From contig CACHEH010000007.1 in NCBI GenBank assembly GCA_902578805.1, forward strand, positions 1 to 56,501: DNA of 56,501 nt, read 5' to 3'. The translations under genes and the position numbers were made by a program. Under the pieces are notes generated by a model. The model was not told the DNA's origin. It made no database searches and saw only the letters and a program-made list of their open reading frames with translations. The stretch comes from an uncultured SAR116 cluster alpha proteobacterium (GTDB lineage: Bacteria > Pseudomonadota > Alphaproteobacteria > Puniceispirillales > Marisalimonadaceae). Each line of letters opens with the position of its first letter. Position 1 is the stretch's first letter. Below, piece by piece: positions 1 to 8,309 of the stretch.

Positions 1-22
1 AGTGTAAATTTTTCCATAAGGA

Positions 23-553
23 TTATTTTCCTGTTATCTGATTTATTTTTATTGCGAAAGTATAAAAACAGCAAATTGTTAGAAGAAAGAAAGAGGCTAT
101 AACTGGAATAAAAGGTAGCCAAATCGGAAACGCTAGCAGCATAGTTTCTTCTTGATAAAGATACATGTCCTTAGCTCCTAAAATCATACGAGAACTAAAA
201 AACAAAGCAACTAGTCCAAATATGAGGGAACTGATAGAGTCTAACAAATTTATTTTATTTTTTGATAATTTAGCTGTTATGAAGTCCACTATAACATTAC
301 CCTCTTTGAGATGGCATAATGGTAAAAAAGATCCAATTGCAACTGCACAAGCTATTTCAACTAATTCAAAATCACCTAGAATTGGGGATGAAAAGACCAC
401 TCTTCCAAAAATAGAAAAAATACTAATTAAAGCAGCTATTAAAAGTATAAAGCCACCAAAAATTGCAAAATATCTAGAGATCAAATGTAAAATACGTCCA
501 AATTTATTATTTGGACGTATTTTAAACGTAAAGATTTTTTTCCCAAAATTCAT
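23..553 (-). CDS. dctQ: TRAP transporter small permease (DctQ family)
   Basis: This 176-residue protein has four hydrophobic spans (about residues 28-50, 66-84, 105-125 and 141-165), the layout of the DctQ subunit of tripartite ATP-independent periplasmic transporters. DctQ pairs with the large DctM permease to import an organic acid, driven by ion gradients, after capture by DctP. The gene lies 11 bases after the dctP-like gene on the same strand, so the two form an operon. The expected dctM gene would lie to the left, outside the window. The Phe-Glu-Leu-Val-Glu stretch before the second span is typical of the family. The substrate cannot be read from sequence. The divergent aromatic gene set suggests an aromatic or phenolic acid (inference). 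Confidence 0.88.
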   Translation of the reverse strand: MNFGKKIFTFKIRPNNKFGRILHLISRYFAIFGGFILLIAALISIFSIFGRVVFSSPILGDFELVEIACAVAIGSFLPLCHLKEGNVIVDFITAKLSKNKINLLDSISSLIFGLVALFFSSRMILGAKDMYLYQEETMLLAFPIWLPFIPVIASFFLLTICCFYTFAIKINQITGK

Positions 554-564
554 TTCTAGGATAA

Positions 565-1599
565 TTACATCATTTTTTCATATTTTGAAATCAAAGACTT
601 CGCAGTATCGTAAAGTTTTTGTCCGTCAAGACCTTTACTGTTAGCATCTTTAATCCAATCTTGAATGACTTGATCAGCAGCTTTTTTTATATCAGCTAAA
701 GGAGCTCCGCTTAAAGTGTGAAATTCACCTCCAGCTTTAACTGCTAATGCACGAGCAGGTCCTTCAAAGTCATCCCACAATACACCTGCTTGTCTGGCTA
801 ATGACATGCCTGAATTATTATCAATAACTTTTTTATGGGCTGGTGATAATGAATCGTATTTTGCCTTGTTCATCACAAAAAGAAATGGTGTTGTATAAAG
901 CCCTCTATTTCCTGCAACATTAGTATGCGACTTAGTTAGTTCTTGGAGTTTAAAAGATGGCATTATTTCCCAAGGAACAACCATCCCTGTAATGACTCCT
1001 TTTGACAAGGAAGGTGCAACTTTTGGTATTGGCATACCAACGGGTGTGGCTCCTAACTTTTTTAATAAACTTGTTGCTGAGCGTGTTGGGCCTCTTAGCT
1101 TAAGACCTTTAAAGTCACTTACTGATTTAATTAATGTTTTTTTAGTGTGTATCATACCTGGGGCATGAACATGAACTGCAAGAATTTTATAATCTTTAAG
1201 ATCTTCAGCTCCAGCAGTTTCAACAAATTCTTGAACAGCCTGAGCAGTTATTTTTGCACTTGTTGGCATGAAAGGTAATTCAAAAACTGATAATCTTGGA
1301 AATCTTCCAGGAGTATATCCTGCAACAGTCCAAACAATATCTACAACACCTTCACGAGCTTGGTCAACTAGTTGTGGTGGTTTTCCTCCAAGCTGCATTG
1401 AAGGATACATTTCAGTAATAATTTCACCATTACTTTCTTTTTTTACCTTGTCAGCCCATGGTTTAACAAATTTAGCATTTGAATTTGCTGGCATTGGTAC
1501 CATAGTGTGAAATTTTAGAGTAACCTTATCAGCTAATGCTGAAAATGATAATCCAGCACTTATAATTGTTGTCGCTACTACGCCAATCAATTTATTCAT
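565..1599 (-). CDS. dctP: TRAP transporter substrate-binding protein (DctP family)
   Basis: This 344-residue periplasmic solute receptor has a clear signal peptide with an Ala-Leu-Ala cleavage site near residue 23. The mature part starts DKVTLKFH. The family signature around residues 164-172 (GLKLRGPTR) contains the arginine that usually clamps the substrate carboxylate. The WADKVKKESNG and 'MYPSMQLGG' stretches are also typical. It is the first gene of a minus-strand dctP-dctQ pair. It diverges from a plus-strand aromatic-degradation set across a 197-base gap with inverted repeats, so shared control is plausible. Function as a TRAP receptor is secure; the ligand is unknown. Confidence 0.93.
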   Translation of the reverse strand: MNKLIGVVATTIISAGLSFSALADKVTLKFHTMVPMPANSNAKFVKPWADKVKKESNGEIITEMYPSMQLGGKPPQLVDQAREGVVDIVWTVAGYTPGRFPRLSVFELPFMPTSAKITAQAVQEFVETAGAEDLKDYKILAVHVHAPGMIHTKKTLIKSVSDFKGLKLRGPTRSATSLLKKLGATPVGMPIPKVAPSLSKGVITGMVVPWEIMPSFKLQELTKSHTNVAGNRGLYTTPFLFVMNKAKYDSLSPAHKKVIDNNSGMSLARQAGVLWDDFEGPARALAVKAGGEFHTLSGAPLADIKKAADQVIQDWIKDANSKGLDGQKLYDTAKSLISKYEKMM

Positions 1600-1704
1600 T
1601 AATATTCCTCCATTTAAAATTTTAAATAATTTTAATTTATGTAATCTAAATCATTAACTAGATATTTAGATAAATCAAATTCTATTTTTTAAAAAATTCT
1701 TATA

Positions 1705-1723
1705 ATTATCATTATTTGATAAT
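1705..1723. promoter_or_regulatory. Inverted repeat, candidate operator
   Basis: ATTATCA, five bases, TGATAAT: a perfect 7-base inverted repeat in the gap between the divergent dctP and dioxygenase genes. An IclR regulator is encoded three genes into the plus-strand set, so this could be its site. No experimental support; AT-rich background raises the chance rate. Confidence 0.35.
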
Positions 1724-1746
1724 TTAATTATAAAATAATTGTTTTA

Positions 1747-1773
1747 TTATCAAAATAATATATTCTTTGATAA
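1747..1773. promoter_or_regulatory. Inverted repeat, candidate operator
   Basis: TTATCAAA, eleven bases, TTTGATAA: a perfect 8-base inverted repeat 24 bases before the dioxygenase ATG. It shares the TTATCA/TGATAA half-sites with the repeat at 1705-1723, which makes a common regulator more likely than either repeat alone would. Confidence 0.38.
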
Positions 1774-1796
1774 AAATATTTACAGAGATTTATTTT

Positions 1797-2771
1797 ATGT
1801 CCATCAATGCACTTAGTTATATTGGGGTAAATTCAGATAAAATTGAAGATTGGCAAGACTTTGCCATTAAGAATCTAGGAATGCAAAAAACTGATCATTC
1901 CACAAAATCTTTATTTTTTCGTATGGATGATCAAAAGCAAAGGTTCATAATCTCTGGTGAACCCGGTGACAAACTTGCTTTTCTTGGATGGGAAGTAGAA
2001 GAAAAATCGGATCTTGAAAAATATGCTCAAAAGTTAGAAGACACAGGAATTGATATTTCGGAAGGGGATAAAAACCTTACTGATATGAGGTTTGTTGATG
2101 AATTAATATATTTTGATGATCCAGTAGGGAATAGAATTGAACTTGTTTATAAGCCTCATATTGATAATAGTCCATTTATTCCAGGAAGGCCAATTTCTGG
2201 ATTTAAGACTGACGTTTGCGGACTAGGTCATGCAGTTTTACACGTATCTGATGTTGATATGTTAATTCCTTTTTACAAAGATATCTTAGATTTCAAAATA
2301 AGTGATTATAGTTTTGATCCAATTTCATTATGTTTCTTTCATGTGAATGAACGCCATCACAGTTTCGCTCTAATTGGTAGTGGTAAAAAAGGATTTCATC
2401 ATTTCATGGTAGAATATAAAAACTTAGATGATGTTGGGCAAGGATATGATTTACTTAAATATAACCATAAAAATGGAATAGCTTATACCTTGGGACGACA
2501 TACAAACGATTATATGACCTCTTTTTATGCACATACTCCTTCAGGTTTTTTTATTGAAAATGGTTGGGGTGGTAGAATTATTGATCCTACTACTTGGGTT
2601 CCTCATGAAACAAATGAGGGACCAAGTTTCTGGGGACACGAAAGATTATATTTGCCTTATGATGAAAGACTAAAGTTTAGAAAAAAACGTATCGAAACTG
2701 CCCAGCAAGGTAAAAGATCACCTATGATAATTGATTGTCCTTGGTTATATCAAAATATTCGAAAAAAATGA
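1797..2771 (+). CDS. Type I extradiol ring-cleavage dioxygenase (BphC/HsaC-like, VOC fold)
   Basis: A 324-residue enzyme with two vicinal-oxygen-chelate domains (about 1-120 and 140-290), the build of BphC and HsaC dioxygenases that open a catechol ring next to the hydroxyls using Fe(II) and O2. The second domain carries the expected iron ligands: His145 in GLGH, His202 (or 201) in GFHHF and Glu254 in SGFFIENGWGG. An active-site His is also present near 187-188 (NERHHSF). I chose the ATG at 1797, which follows an AGAG ribosome site, over an upstream TTG at 1767. It overlaps the next gene by ATGA, so the two are translationally coupled. The substrate is probably a 2,3-dihydroxyphenyl compound made by the FAD hydroxylase next door (inference). 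Confidence 0.88.
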   Translation: MSINALSYIGVNSDKIEDWQDFAIKNLGMQKTDHSTKSLFFRMDDQKQRFIISGEPGDKLAFLGWEVEEKSDLEKYAQKLEDTGIDISEGDKNLTDMRFVDELIYFDDPVGNRIELVYKPHIDNSPFIPGRPISGFKTDVCGLGHAVLHVSDVDMLIPFYKDILDFKISDYSFDPISLCFFHVNERHHSFALIGSGKKGFHHFMVEYKNLDDVGQGYDLLKYNHKNGIAYTLGRHTNDYMTSFYAHTPSGFFIENGWGGRIIDPTTWVPHETNEGPSFWGHERLYLPYDERLKFRKKRIETAQQGKRSPMIIDCPWLYQNIRKK

Positions 2772-4234
2772 GTACTATAGATTTTGATGTTGTTATAATT
2801 GGATTAGGACCTACAGGAGGAACATTAGCTAATCTCTTAGCTATGAATAATTTATCTGTTCTAGTTTTAGAAAAAGAAGCTGGTATATACAATCTACCAA
2901 GAGCAGTTCATTTTGACGATGAAGTAATGAGAGTATTTAATACTATTGGCATAACTAAGAGTTTAAAAAAAAAAATAATCATTAATAAAGGCACAAAATT
3001 TGTAAATGAAAAAGGCGAACTGCTTCTTGATTGGCCAAGACCAAAAGTAATTACAGAAAATGGCTGGTATCCAAGTTATCGTTTTCATCAACCTGACTTA
3101 GAAAGAAGTCTACGTCATAAATTAAAAAGATATGAAAAGGTAGTTATTTCTCAAAATTCCGAAGTTTACAAAACTATTAACTATAAAAATCACTCCATTA
3201 TTCAATACAAAAATATAAAAACTAACCAGATTTTTTCTGTAAAGTCTAAATATGTAATTGGCTGCGATGGTGCTAACTCTTTTCTAAGAAAGCAAATAAA
3301 AAGTGAGATGGAACATCTTGGCTTTGAACAACGTTGGGCTGTCATTGATTTAATTTTAAAAACTAAAAAACCAAATTTGCCAGATAGAACAATACAATAT
3401 TGTAACTCAAAAAGGCCAGCTACGTACTGTCGAAATGTAGGAAAAAGAAGAAGATGGGAAATAGCTTTAAAAGCAGAAGAAAGTGTAGAACAATTTTTTG
3501 ATAGCAAAAAACTATGGAAATTTCTAAGTCAATGGGTGTCGAAAGATGAGGCAATAATTGAAAGGAAAACTGTTTACACATTTCAATCAGCAATTGCAAA
3601 CAAATGGAGAAGGGGCCGTCAAATTTTAGTTGGAGATGCTGCTCATTTGACACCGCCATTTATGGGGCAAGGGATGTGTGCTGGAATTAGAGATGCATCT
3701 AATTTAGCTTGGAAAATTAGCATATGTTGTAAAAAAGGACACAATGAAAGATTACTCGATACCTATCAAAGCGAGAGATCATCAAATGTGAAAGATTATA
3801 TAAACACCGCAATGAAAATGGGTGAATTACTTAATTCAATTGGTGGATCTAAGGTATCAGACACTGTTTATGTAGAGAAAGATGGTACAATTAAAATGAA
3901 CAGTATAAAGCCTGAACTTGGAAAAGGATTAGGTAAGTTAAATGATAAAAATAGAGGTAAAATTTTTCCATCTCTAAAAATTAATTTTAACAAAGAATTT
4001 GATGATTTATTTTCATGTTATCCAATCTTAATTACAAATAATAACGAGAGTGAAAAGAAATTAAAAATTAGAACTTATAGATCAATTGATATACCAGAAA
4101 TAAAAATAATATTAAAAAAATTCAATTCAAACAGTTTAATAATTCGACCCGATCGATTCGTTCTTGCTAGTACAGATAAAAGTGACTTAAAAGAGTTCTC
4201 TCATTTTTGTCATAATGATATTTATGCTCTATAG
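2768..4234 (+). CDS. FAD-dependent aromatic hydroxylase (MhpA-like)
   Basis: A 488-residue flavoprotein of the class A aromatic monooxygenases, closest in look to MhpA, which hydroxylates 3-(3-hydroxyphenyl)propionate. The N-terminus has the Rossmann motif GLGPTGG at residues 12-18, followed by the family's PRAVHFDDEVMR stretch. The mid-protein GCDGANS motif and the GDAAHLTPPFMGQG motif bind FAD and NAD(P)H. The start is the ATG at 2768, in a 4-base ATGA overlap with the dioxygenase stop. It probably makes the catechol that the neighbouring dioxygenases cleave. The last 90 residues diverge from what I recall of the family, so substrate assignment is open. Confidence 0.88.
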   Translation: MSTIDFDVVIIGLGPTGGTLANLLAMNNLSVLVLEKEAGIYNLPRAVHFDDEVMRVFNTIGITKSLKKKIIINKGTKFVNEKGELLLDWPRPKVITENGWYPSYRFHQPDLERSLRHKLKRYEKVVISQNSEVYKTINYKNHSIIQYKNIKTNQIFSVKSKYVIGCDGANSFLRKQIKSEMEHLGFEQRWAVIDLILKTKKPNLPDRTIQYCNSKRPATYCRNVGKRRRWEIALKAEESVEQFFDSKKLWKFLSQWVSKDEAIIERKTVYTFQSAIANKWRRGRQILVGDAAHLTPPFMGQGMCAGIRDASNLAWKISICCKKGHNERLLDTYQSERSSNVKDYINTAMKMGELLNSIGGSKVSDTVYVEKDGTIKMNSIKPELGKGLGKLNDKNRGKIFPSLKINFNKEFDDLFSCYPILITNNNESEKKLKIRTYRSIDIPEIKIILKKFNSNSLIIRPDRFVLASTDKSDLKEFSHFCHNDIYAL

Positions 4235-4242
4235 AGACAAAG

Positions 4243-5025
4243 ATGTCTGGTTTCTTAAGGTATAAAAAAATCTTAGATCTCTTTTCAGAAGAGAGAAGTT
4301 CATGGACTGTTTTGGAAATTTCAAAAGCACTTAAAAAGCCATCTAGTACAATATATAGAATTATCCGAGAAATGGTTTTAGCTGAATTTCTTGAAAGTGC
4401 AGCAGGATCATATTTTAGATTGGGGCCGGCATTCATAAAATTTAATAGAATAATTAATTTTTCTGATCCTTTGGTAAGAGCAGGGCAGCCATTTCTAAAA
4501 AAACTAGCTGATGAAAATCCTATAACAAGTGTTAACGTGTTAGCAAGACTTTATGGTAACAAAGTAATGTGTGTTGCTGATTACAAAAGCCCATCTTTTA
4601 AAAAAAATACAAGTTATCAAAGGGGAAAATTAATGCCTTTAATATATGGTGCAACTTCCAGGGCAATAATTATGCAAATTACAAACAGAAAGCTACAAGA
4701 TTTAATTAATTTGGAAAACTTTAAATCAGATGAAGACAAAAATAATTTTTTGAAGGATTTAAAAAATGACAGAAAAAAAGGTTATTGCATTACAGAAGGT
4801 CAAGTAGATAAAGGCCTCATTGGTTTTGCAGTATCAATCAGTAACAAAAAACTGGGCATTGAAGCATCTTTAAGTTCAATTTTCGATTTAGATGAATTTC
4901 TTTTAGAGCATGAGCCTATAATATATGCTAATCTTACGTCATATGGATTATTAGTAGAAAAATACATTAATGAAATTTTTGAAGATATTCAAAATTATCA
5001 TCATGAAACAAATTCAATAAGGTAA
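4243..5025 (+). CDS. IclR-family transcriptional regulator
   Basis: A 260-residue protein with an N-terminal winged helix-turn-helix (about residues 1-65; SWTVLEISKALKKPSSTIYR) and a C-terminal IclR effector domain (about 75-250). It starts 8 bases after the hydroxylase stop and ends 4 bases before the second dioxygenase, so it is embedded in the aromatic operon. IclR proteins often control aromatic-acid catabolism with the pathway substrate as effector. Autoregulation and control of the divergent TRAP genes through the TTATCA/TGATAA repeats is a reasonable inference but unproven. Confidence 0.9.
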   Translation: MSGFLRYKKILDLFSEERSSWTVLEISKALKKPSSTIYRIIREMVLAEFLESAAGSYFRLGPAFIKFNRIINFSDPLVRAGQPFLKKLADENPITSVNVLARLYGNKVMCVADYKSPSFKKNTSYQRGKLMPLIYGATSRAIIMQITNRKLQDLINLENFKSDEDKNNFLKDLKNDRKKGYCITEGQVDKGLIGFAVSISNKKLGIEASLSSIFDLDEFLLEHEPIIYANLTSYGLLVEKYINEIFEDIQNYHHETNSIR

Positions 5026-5029
5026 ATAA

Positions 5030-5872
5030 ATGTCTCTAGATGCTGTTCAAGCTAATATTTCATTACACCATTTAGAAATTAACAGTCGTGACCCAAAAAG
5101 GTTAGCTGAATTTTATTCAAAAGTAATGGATATGAAGATAAACAGGCTGACAAGTCAAAAGTTTTTGTGCGAGGGACCCAGTCGAAAAATAATAATAACA
5201 ACAGGAAAAAACAAGACACTCGGTTATGCAGGAATGGTTTGTAAAAATGAAGAAAATTTTGAAAGGTATAAAGAATTTTTAAAAATAAATAAATGTAAAT
5301 TTAAAGCTTTTGTTTCAGAGTTTTATCAATCAGGATCCTTTTCATTACAAGATCCTGATAACAATATGATTTGTTTTGGAGTTCTAAAAAAAGAAAATTA
5401 CTTTTTTTCAAAAGGAATTTATGCACCATTACAGCATATAACTTTTGCAACTGAGGACGTTGAGAAGTTTGAAAATTTCTATCAAAGAAAACTTGGATTT
5501 CAAGTAACTGACAGAGTAGTAAAAGGTACTGGTGAACTTACAACTTCTTTCACTACATCCAATCACGAACATCATACAATTGCGTGTTTTAAGTCTTCAC
5601 AAAAGGGGGTGGATCATCACTCATATGAAGCTGGTGAATGGAATAATATAAAAATATGGTGTGATCATTTTGCTCAAAATAATATAAAGTTAATGTGGGG
5701 GCCTGGTAGACATGGTCCAGGAAATAATTTATTTGTATTTATTGAAGATGTTGATGGAAATTGGATAGAAATATCGGCTGAATTGGAAACGGTAATTGGT
5801 CGACCGCCAAAAAACTGGCCTCAAGAAGAAAATACCCTAAATTTGTGGGGAAATGCAATTATGAGATCTTAA
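5030..5872 (+). CDS. Two-domain extradiol-type dioxygenase (VOC family)
   Basis: A 280-residue protein with two vicinal-oxygen-chelate domains (about 9-120 and 132-260), like catechol 2,3-dioxygenases. Candidate Fe(II) ligands are His136 (LQHITF), His196 or His197 (GVDHHSYE) and Glu247 (NWIEIS). The GPGRHGPGNN stretch at 225-233 resembles the active-site loop of type I extradiol enzymes. It differs strongly from the dioxygenase at 1797, so it is not a recent duplicate. It lies 4 bases after iclR and 15 bases before the FAH-family gene. It could act on a different catechol or on the same pathway at another step. Confidence 0.82.
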   Translation: MSLDAVQANISLHHLEINSRDPKRLAEFYSKVMDMKINRLTSQKFLCEGPSRKIIITTGKNKTLGYAGMVCKNEENFERYKEFLKINKCKFKAFVSEFYQSGSFSLQDPDNNMICFGVLKKENYFFSKGIYAPLQHITFATEDVEKFENFYQRKLGFQVTDRVVKGTGELTTSFTTSNHEHHTIACFKSSQKGVDHHSYEAGEWNNIKIWCDHFAQNNIKLMWGPGRHGPGNNLFVFIEDVDGNWIEISAELETVIGRPPKNWPQEENTLNLWGNAIMRS

Positions 5873-5887
5873 AAAGAGGAAAAAAAT

Positions 5888-6745
5888 ATGAAACTATTAA
5901 GCTTTACAAGATTAGGAAAACCAGGTTTCGGAGCAGTTTCAAATAATGGAGTAATCGATTTGACTGGAAAGCTTGATCCTGAGATCAATACTATAAAAGA
6001 TTTAATCACCTTAAATATGGAAAATGACGCTGAAGAATACATAGCAGGAAAAACTGAAGAACTTTCTTTATCAGACATTACTTTTTTACCAGTAATTCCA
6101 AATCCAGAAAAAATTATGTGTATTGGTTTAAATTATTTAGAACACAAAAAAGAAACCGGAAGACCTGACGTAGATAATCCTACAATTTTTACTAGATTTG
6201 CTGACTCTCAAGTTGCTCATTTACAACCTTTGATAAAACCAGACAAATCTGATCGTTTTGATTATGAAGCTGAAATGGCAATCGTTATAGGAAAAGGTGG
6301 TAGGTTTATATCTGAAAAAGATGCATTAAATCATATTGCTGGTTACTCGTGTTATAATGATGGTAGTGTAAGAAATTACCAAAGGCATACTTCTCAATTT
6401 ACTCCAGGAAAAAACTTTCCTGGAACAGGTGGTTTCGGGCCTTATTTAGTTACACCAAGTGAAGTTGGTGATTATAGAAAGTTACCAATTGAATTAAGAT
6501 TAAATGGAAATGTAATGCAGAAAGCCACATTAGATGATCTTATTTTTCCAATACCAAGATTAATAAGTTATATTTCAGAATTTACAGCATTATCATCTGG
6601 GGATGTCATTGTGACTGGCACCCCTGGTGGTGTTGGAGATAAAAGAAATCCACCTTTATACATGGTCCCAGGAGATATTGTTGAAGTTGATATTGGGTTG
6701 TTAGGAGCTTTAAAAAACCCAGTGATTGCAGCACCAAAGTTGTAA
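5888..6745 (+). CDS. Fumarylacetoacetate hydrolase-family protein
   Basis: A 285-residue enzyme with a short N-terminal domain and the FAH C-terminal domain (about 73-283). The metal site is visible as FDYEAEMAIVIGKGG, and the family landmark GYSCYNDGSVRNYQ is present. The end GDVIVTGTPGGVG is diagnostic. Members split or hydrate acyl-pyruvates and other ring-cleavage products using Mg2+. Here it most likely processes the meta-cleavage product from the upstream dioxygenases. A good GAGGAAAAA ribosome site lies 6-14 bases before the ATG. No separate MhpC-type hydrolase, MhpD hydratase or MhpE aldolase gene is present, so this enzyme may carry the carbon-carbon cleavage step alone (inference). 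Confidence 0.88.
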   Translation: MKLLSFTRLGKPGFGAVSNNGVIDLTGKLDPEINTIKDLITLNMENDAEEYIAGKTEELSLSDITFLPVIPNPEKIMCIGLNYLEHKKETGRPDVDNPTIFTRFADSQVAHLQPLIKPDKSDRFDYEAEMAIVIGKGGRFISEKDALNHIAGYSCYNDGSVRNYQRHTSQFTPGKNFPGTGGFGPYLVTPSEVGDYRKLPIELRLNGNVMQKATLDDLIFPIPRLISYISEFTALSSGDVIVTGTPGGVGDKRNPPLYMVPGDIVEVDIGLLGALKNPVIAAPKL

Positions 6746-6768
6746 ATTGAGTTTATGAGGATTTATAA

Positions 6769-7464
6769 ATGATAAATAAATCTCTAATAACAAATCTATT
6801 TTCAATATTAATTATAATTGTGGGTTATTTTTATCAAGATAAGTATTCATTCATTATTATTACAGGAGTATTTGCTTTATCGGGAAGTATAACTAATTGG
6901 TTAGCTATTCATATGTTGTTTGAAAAAGTACCTCTGTTATATGGATCAGGTGTTATACTAGATAAATTCGAAGATATAAAGTTGGGAATTAAAAATCTTA
7001 TTTTACAAGAATTATTTACTGAAACACAGATTAATAATTTTTTATTAGATAATAAAGTTAGTACTTCGGAAACAATTATTAATAAGATTGATTTTGACAA
7101 GGTTTTTATAGGTTTAGTGGAGGCTATAGAAGGTTCACAATTAGGCGGTATGCTTGCAATGGTAGGTGGTAGAAAGGCTCTTGATCCTCTCAAAGAGCCT
7201 TTTACTAAGAAATTAAAAATTATCATAGAAGACTTTGTAAATGAAAATACTTCTGGCGATAATAACTCTGAGACTACGTCTTCCTTATTATTAAAGATTG
7301 AAAATATATTAGACGCTAGATTAGCTGATTTATCCCCAGAAGATATTAAAATCATTATTCAAAAAATGATAAAGGAGCATCTAGGCTGGCTTGTTGTTTG
7401 GGGTGGTTTTTTTGGTGGTTTTTTAGGTTTAACACTTAGTCCTATTGGATTTAATATTTTTTAA
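6769..7464 (+). CDS. DUF445-like membrane protein
   Basis: A 231-residue protein with hydrophobic spans at about 9-25, 29-48 and near the C-terminus (about 205-228). The segment GSITNWLAIHMLFEKVP followed by a Gly-Ser-Gly-Val-Ile turn is the hallmark of DUF445 proteins, which are predicted membrane-anchored proteins of unknown role. The middle is hydrophilic and helical. It follows the FAH-family gene by 23 bases and is closed by a hairpin terminator. I see no functional tie to the aromatic genes beyond position. Confidence 0.7.
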   Translation: MINKSLITNLFSILIIIVGYFYQDKYSFIIITGVFALSGSITNWLAIHMLFEKVPLLYGSGVILDKFEDIKLGIKNLILQELFTETQINNFLLDNKVSTSETIINKIDFDKVFIGLVEAIEGSQLGGMLAMVGGRKALDPLKEPFTKKLKIIIEDFVNENTSGDNNSETTSSLLLKIENILDARLADLSPEDIKIIIQKMIKEHLGWLVVWGGFFGGFLGLTLSPIGFNIF

Positions 7465-7471
7465 ATAGATA

Positions 7472-7498
7472 AAGAAGAGTATAAAATTTACTCTTCTT
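7472..7498. terminator. Hairpin terminator between convergent genes
   Basis: AAGAAGAGTA, seven-base loop, TACTCTTCTT: a perfect 10-base stem lying between the DUF445 stop and the SDR stop. A- and T-rich flanks on both sides suit a bidirectional rho-independent terminator. Confidence 0.75.
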
Positions 7499-7506
7499 AA
7501 TTATTT

Positions 7507-8211
7507 CTATGAAATTAGCCAGCCACCATCAATATCAATTGTTGTTCCAGTGATGAACTCATTTTCAATCGCAAAAATTATTCCAGTTGCAACTTCATCA
7601 GGAGTTCCTGCTCTAGGAATTAAGTTATTGTTTGTTGTGTTTTTATAATAATCTTCTCTTTCTTTACCTTGAAGAGGACTCATAGGGGTATCAATAATTC
7701 CAGGCGATACTACATTAATTCTTTTTGGGGCTATCTCAGGAGCTATACCTCTTGCAAATGCTTCTACAGCACCGCCTACTGATGAAATGGCAATTTGCCC
7801 AGGTCTACATTTTCTGGCCGGAGAACCACTAACTAAGACTATGTTTCCATTATCCTTAAGAAATTTAGTACCATATCTAACCACATTAGTATATCCCCAC
7901 AATTTATCAAATGACGCTCTGTAACCGTCTAAATCCATGGATAAAAACGGACCAACAGCTCTAGCGCCACCTGTTGCAGAATTAACTAAAATATCATACT
8001 CGCCTATTTCTGCAAAAAATTGTTCTAATGCATCCCTATCTAATACATTCATTTTTTTGGTTTTAACATTTTTGGGTATGTTTTGTAATTTCTCAGGGTT
8101 TCGGCTAAGTGCTACTACATGAGCCCCTCTATCTGATAACATTTGAGTTGCTGAGAGCCCTATTCCAGATGTGCCTCCAAAAACAATAGCCTTCTTACCA
8201 TCAATATCCAT
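7507..8211 (-). CDS. Atypical short-chain dehydrogenase/reductase-like protein
   Basis: A 234-residue Rossmann-fold protein of the SDR superfamily. The nucleotide-binding loop FGGTSGIG and the late SPGIIDTP and DIDGGW motifs are clear. However, where SDRs carry the catalytic YxxxK, this protein reads AISSVGGAVEAF: Ile142 and Gly146 replace Tyr and Lys (numbering from the chosen start). The NNAG motif is also altered to NSATGG. I chose the ATG at 8211, preceded by AAGGAT, over a TTG at 8226. It may bind NAD(P) without normal SDR catalysis, as in known divergent SDR subfamilies. Its role is unknown. Confidence 0.85.
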   Translation of the reverse strand: MDIDGKKAIVFGGTSGIGLSATQMLSDRGAHVVALSRNPEKLQNIPKNVKTKKMNVLDRDALEQFFAEIGEYDILVNSATGGARAVGPFLSMDLDGYRASFDKLWGYTNVVRYGTKFLKDNGNIVLVSGSPARKCRPGQIAISSVGGAVEAFARGIAPEIAPKRINVVSPGIIDTPMSPLQGKEREDYYKNTTNNNLIPRAGTPDEVATGIIFAIENEFITGTTIDIDGGWLIS

Positions 8212-8271
8212 TTTATTATCCTTCAAATTTATTTACAATTTAGCAAATTTTTATAACATTCTAATTTAAGA

Positions 8272-8283
8272 TTTGTTAACAAA
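8272..8283. promoter_or_regulatory. Palindrome in divergent promoter region
   Basis: TTTGTTAACAAA, a perfect 12-base palindrome midway between the divergent SDR-like and alaX genes. It is a candidate regulator site, with no further support. Confidence 0.25.
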
Positions 8284-8309
8284 GTCTAGGATATATTAAA
8301 GGTAATAAA

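Noticed and set aside
165-644. Plus-strand frame of 159 codons over dctQ
   Set aside because: It is the shadow of the minus-strand TRAP permease and has no family features.
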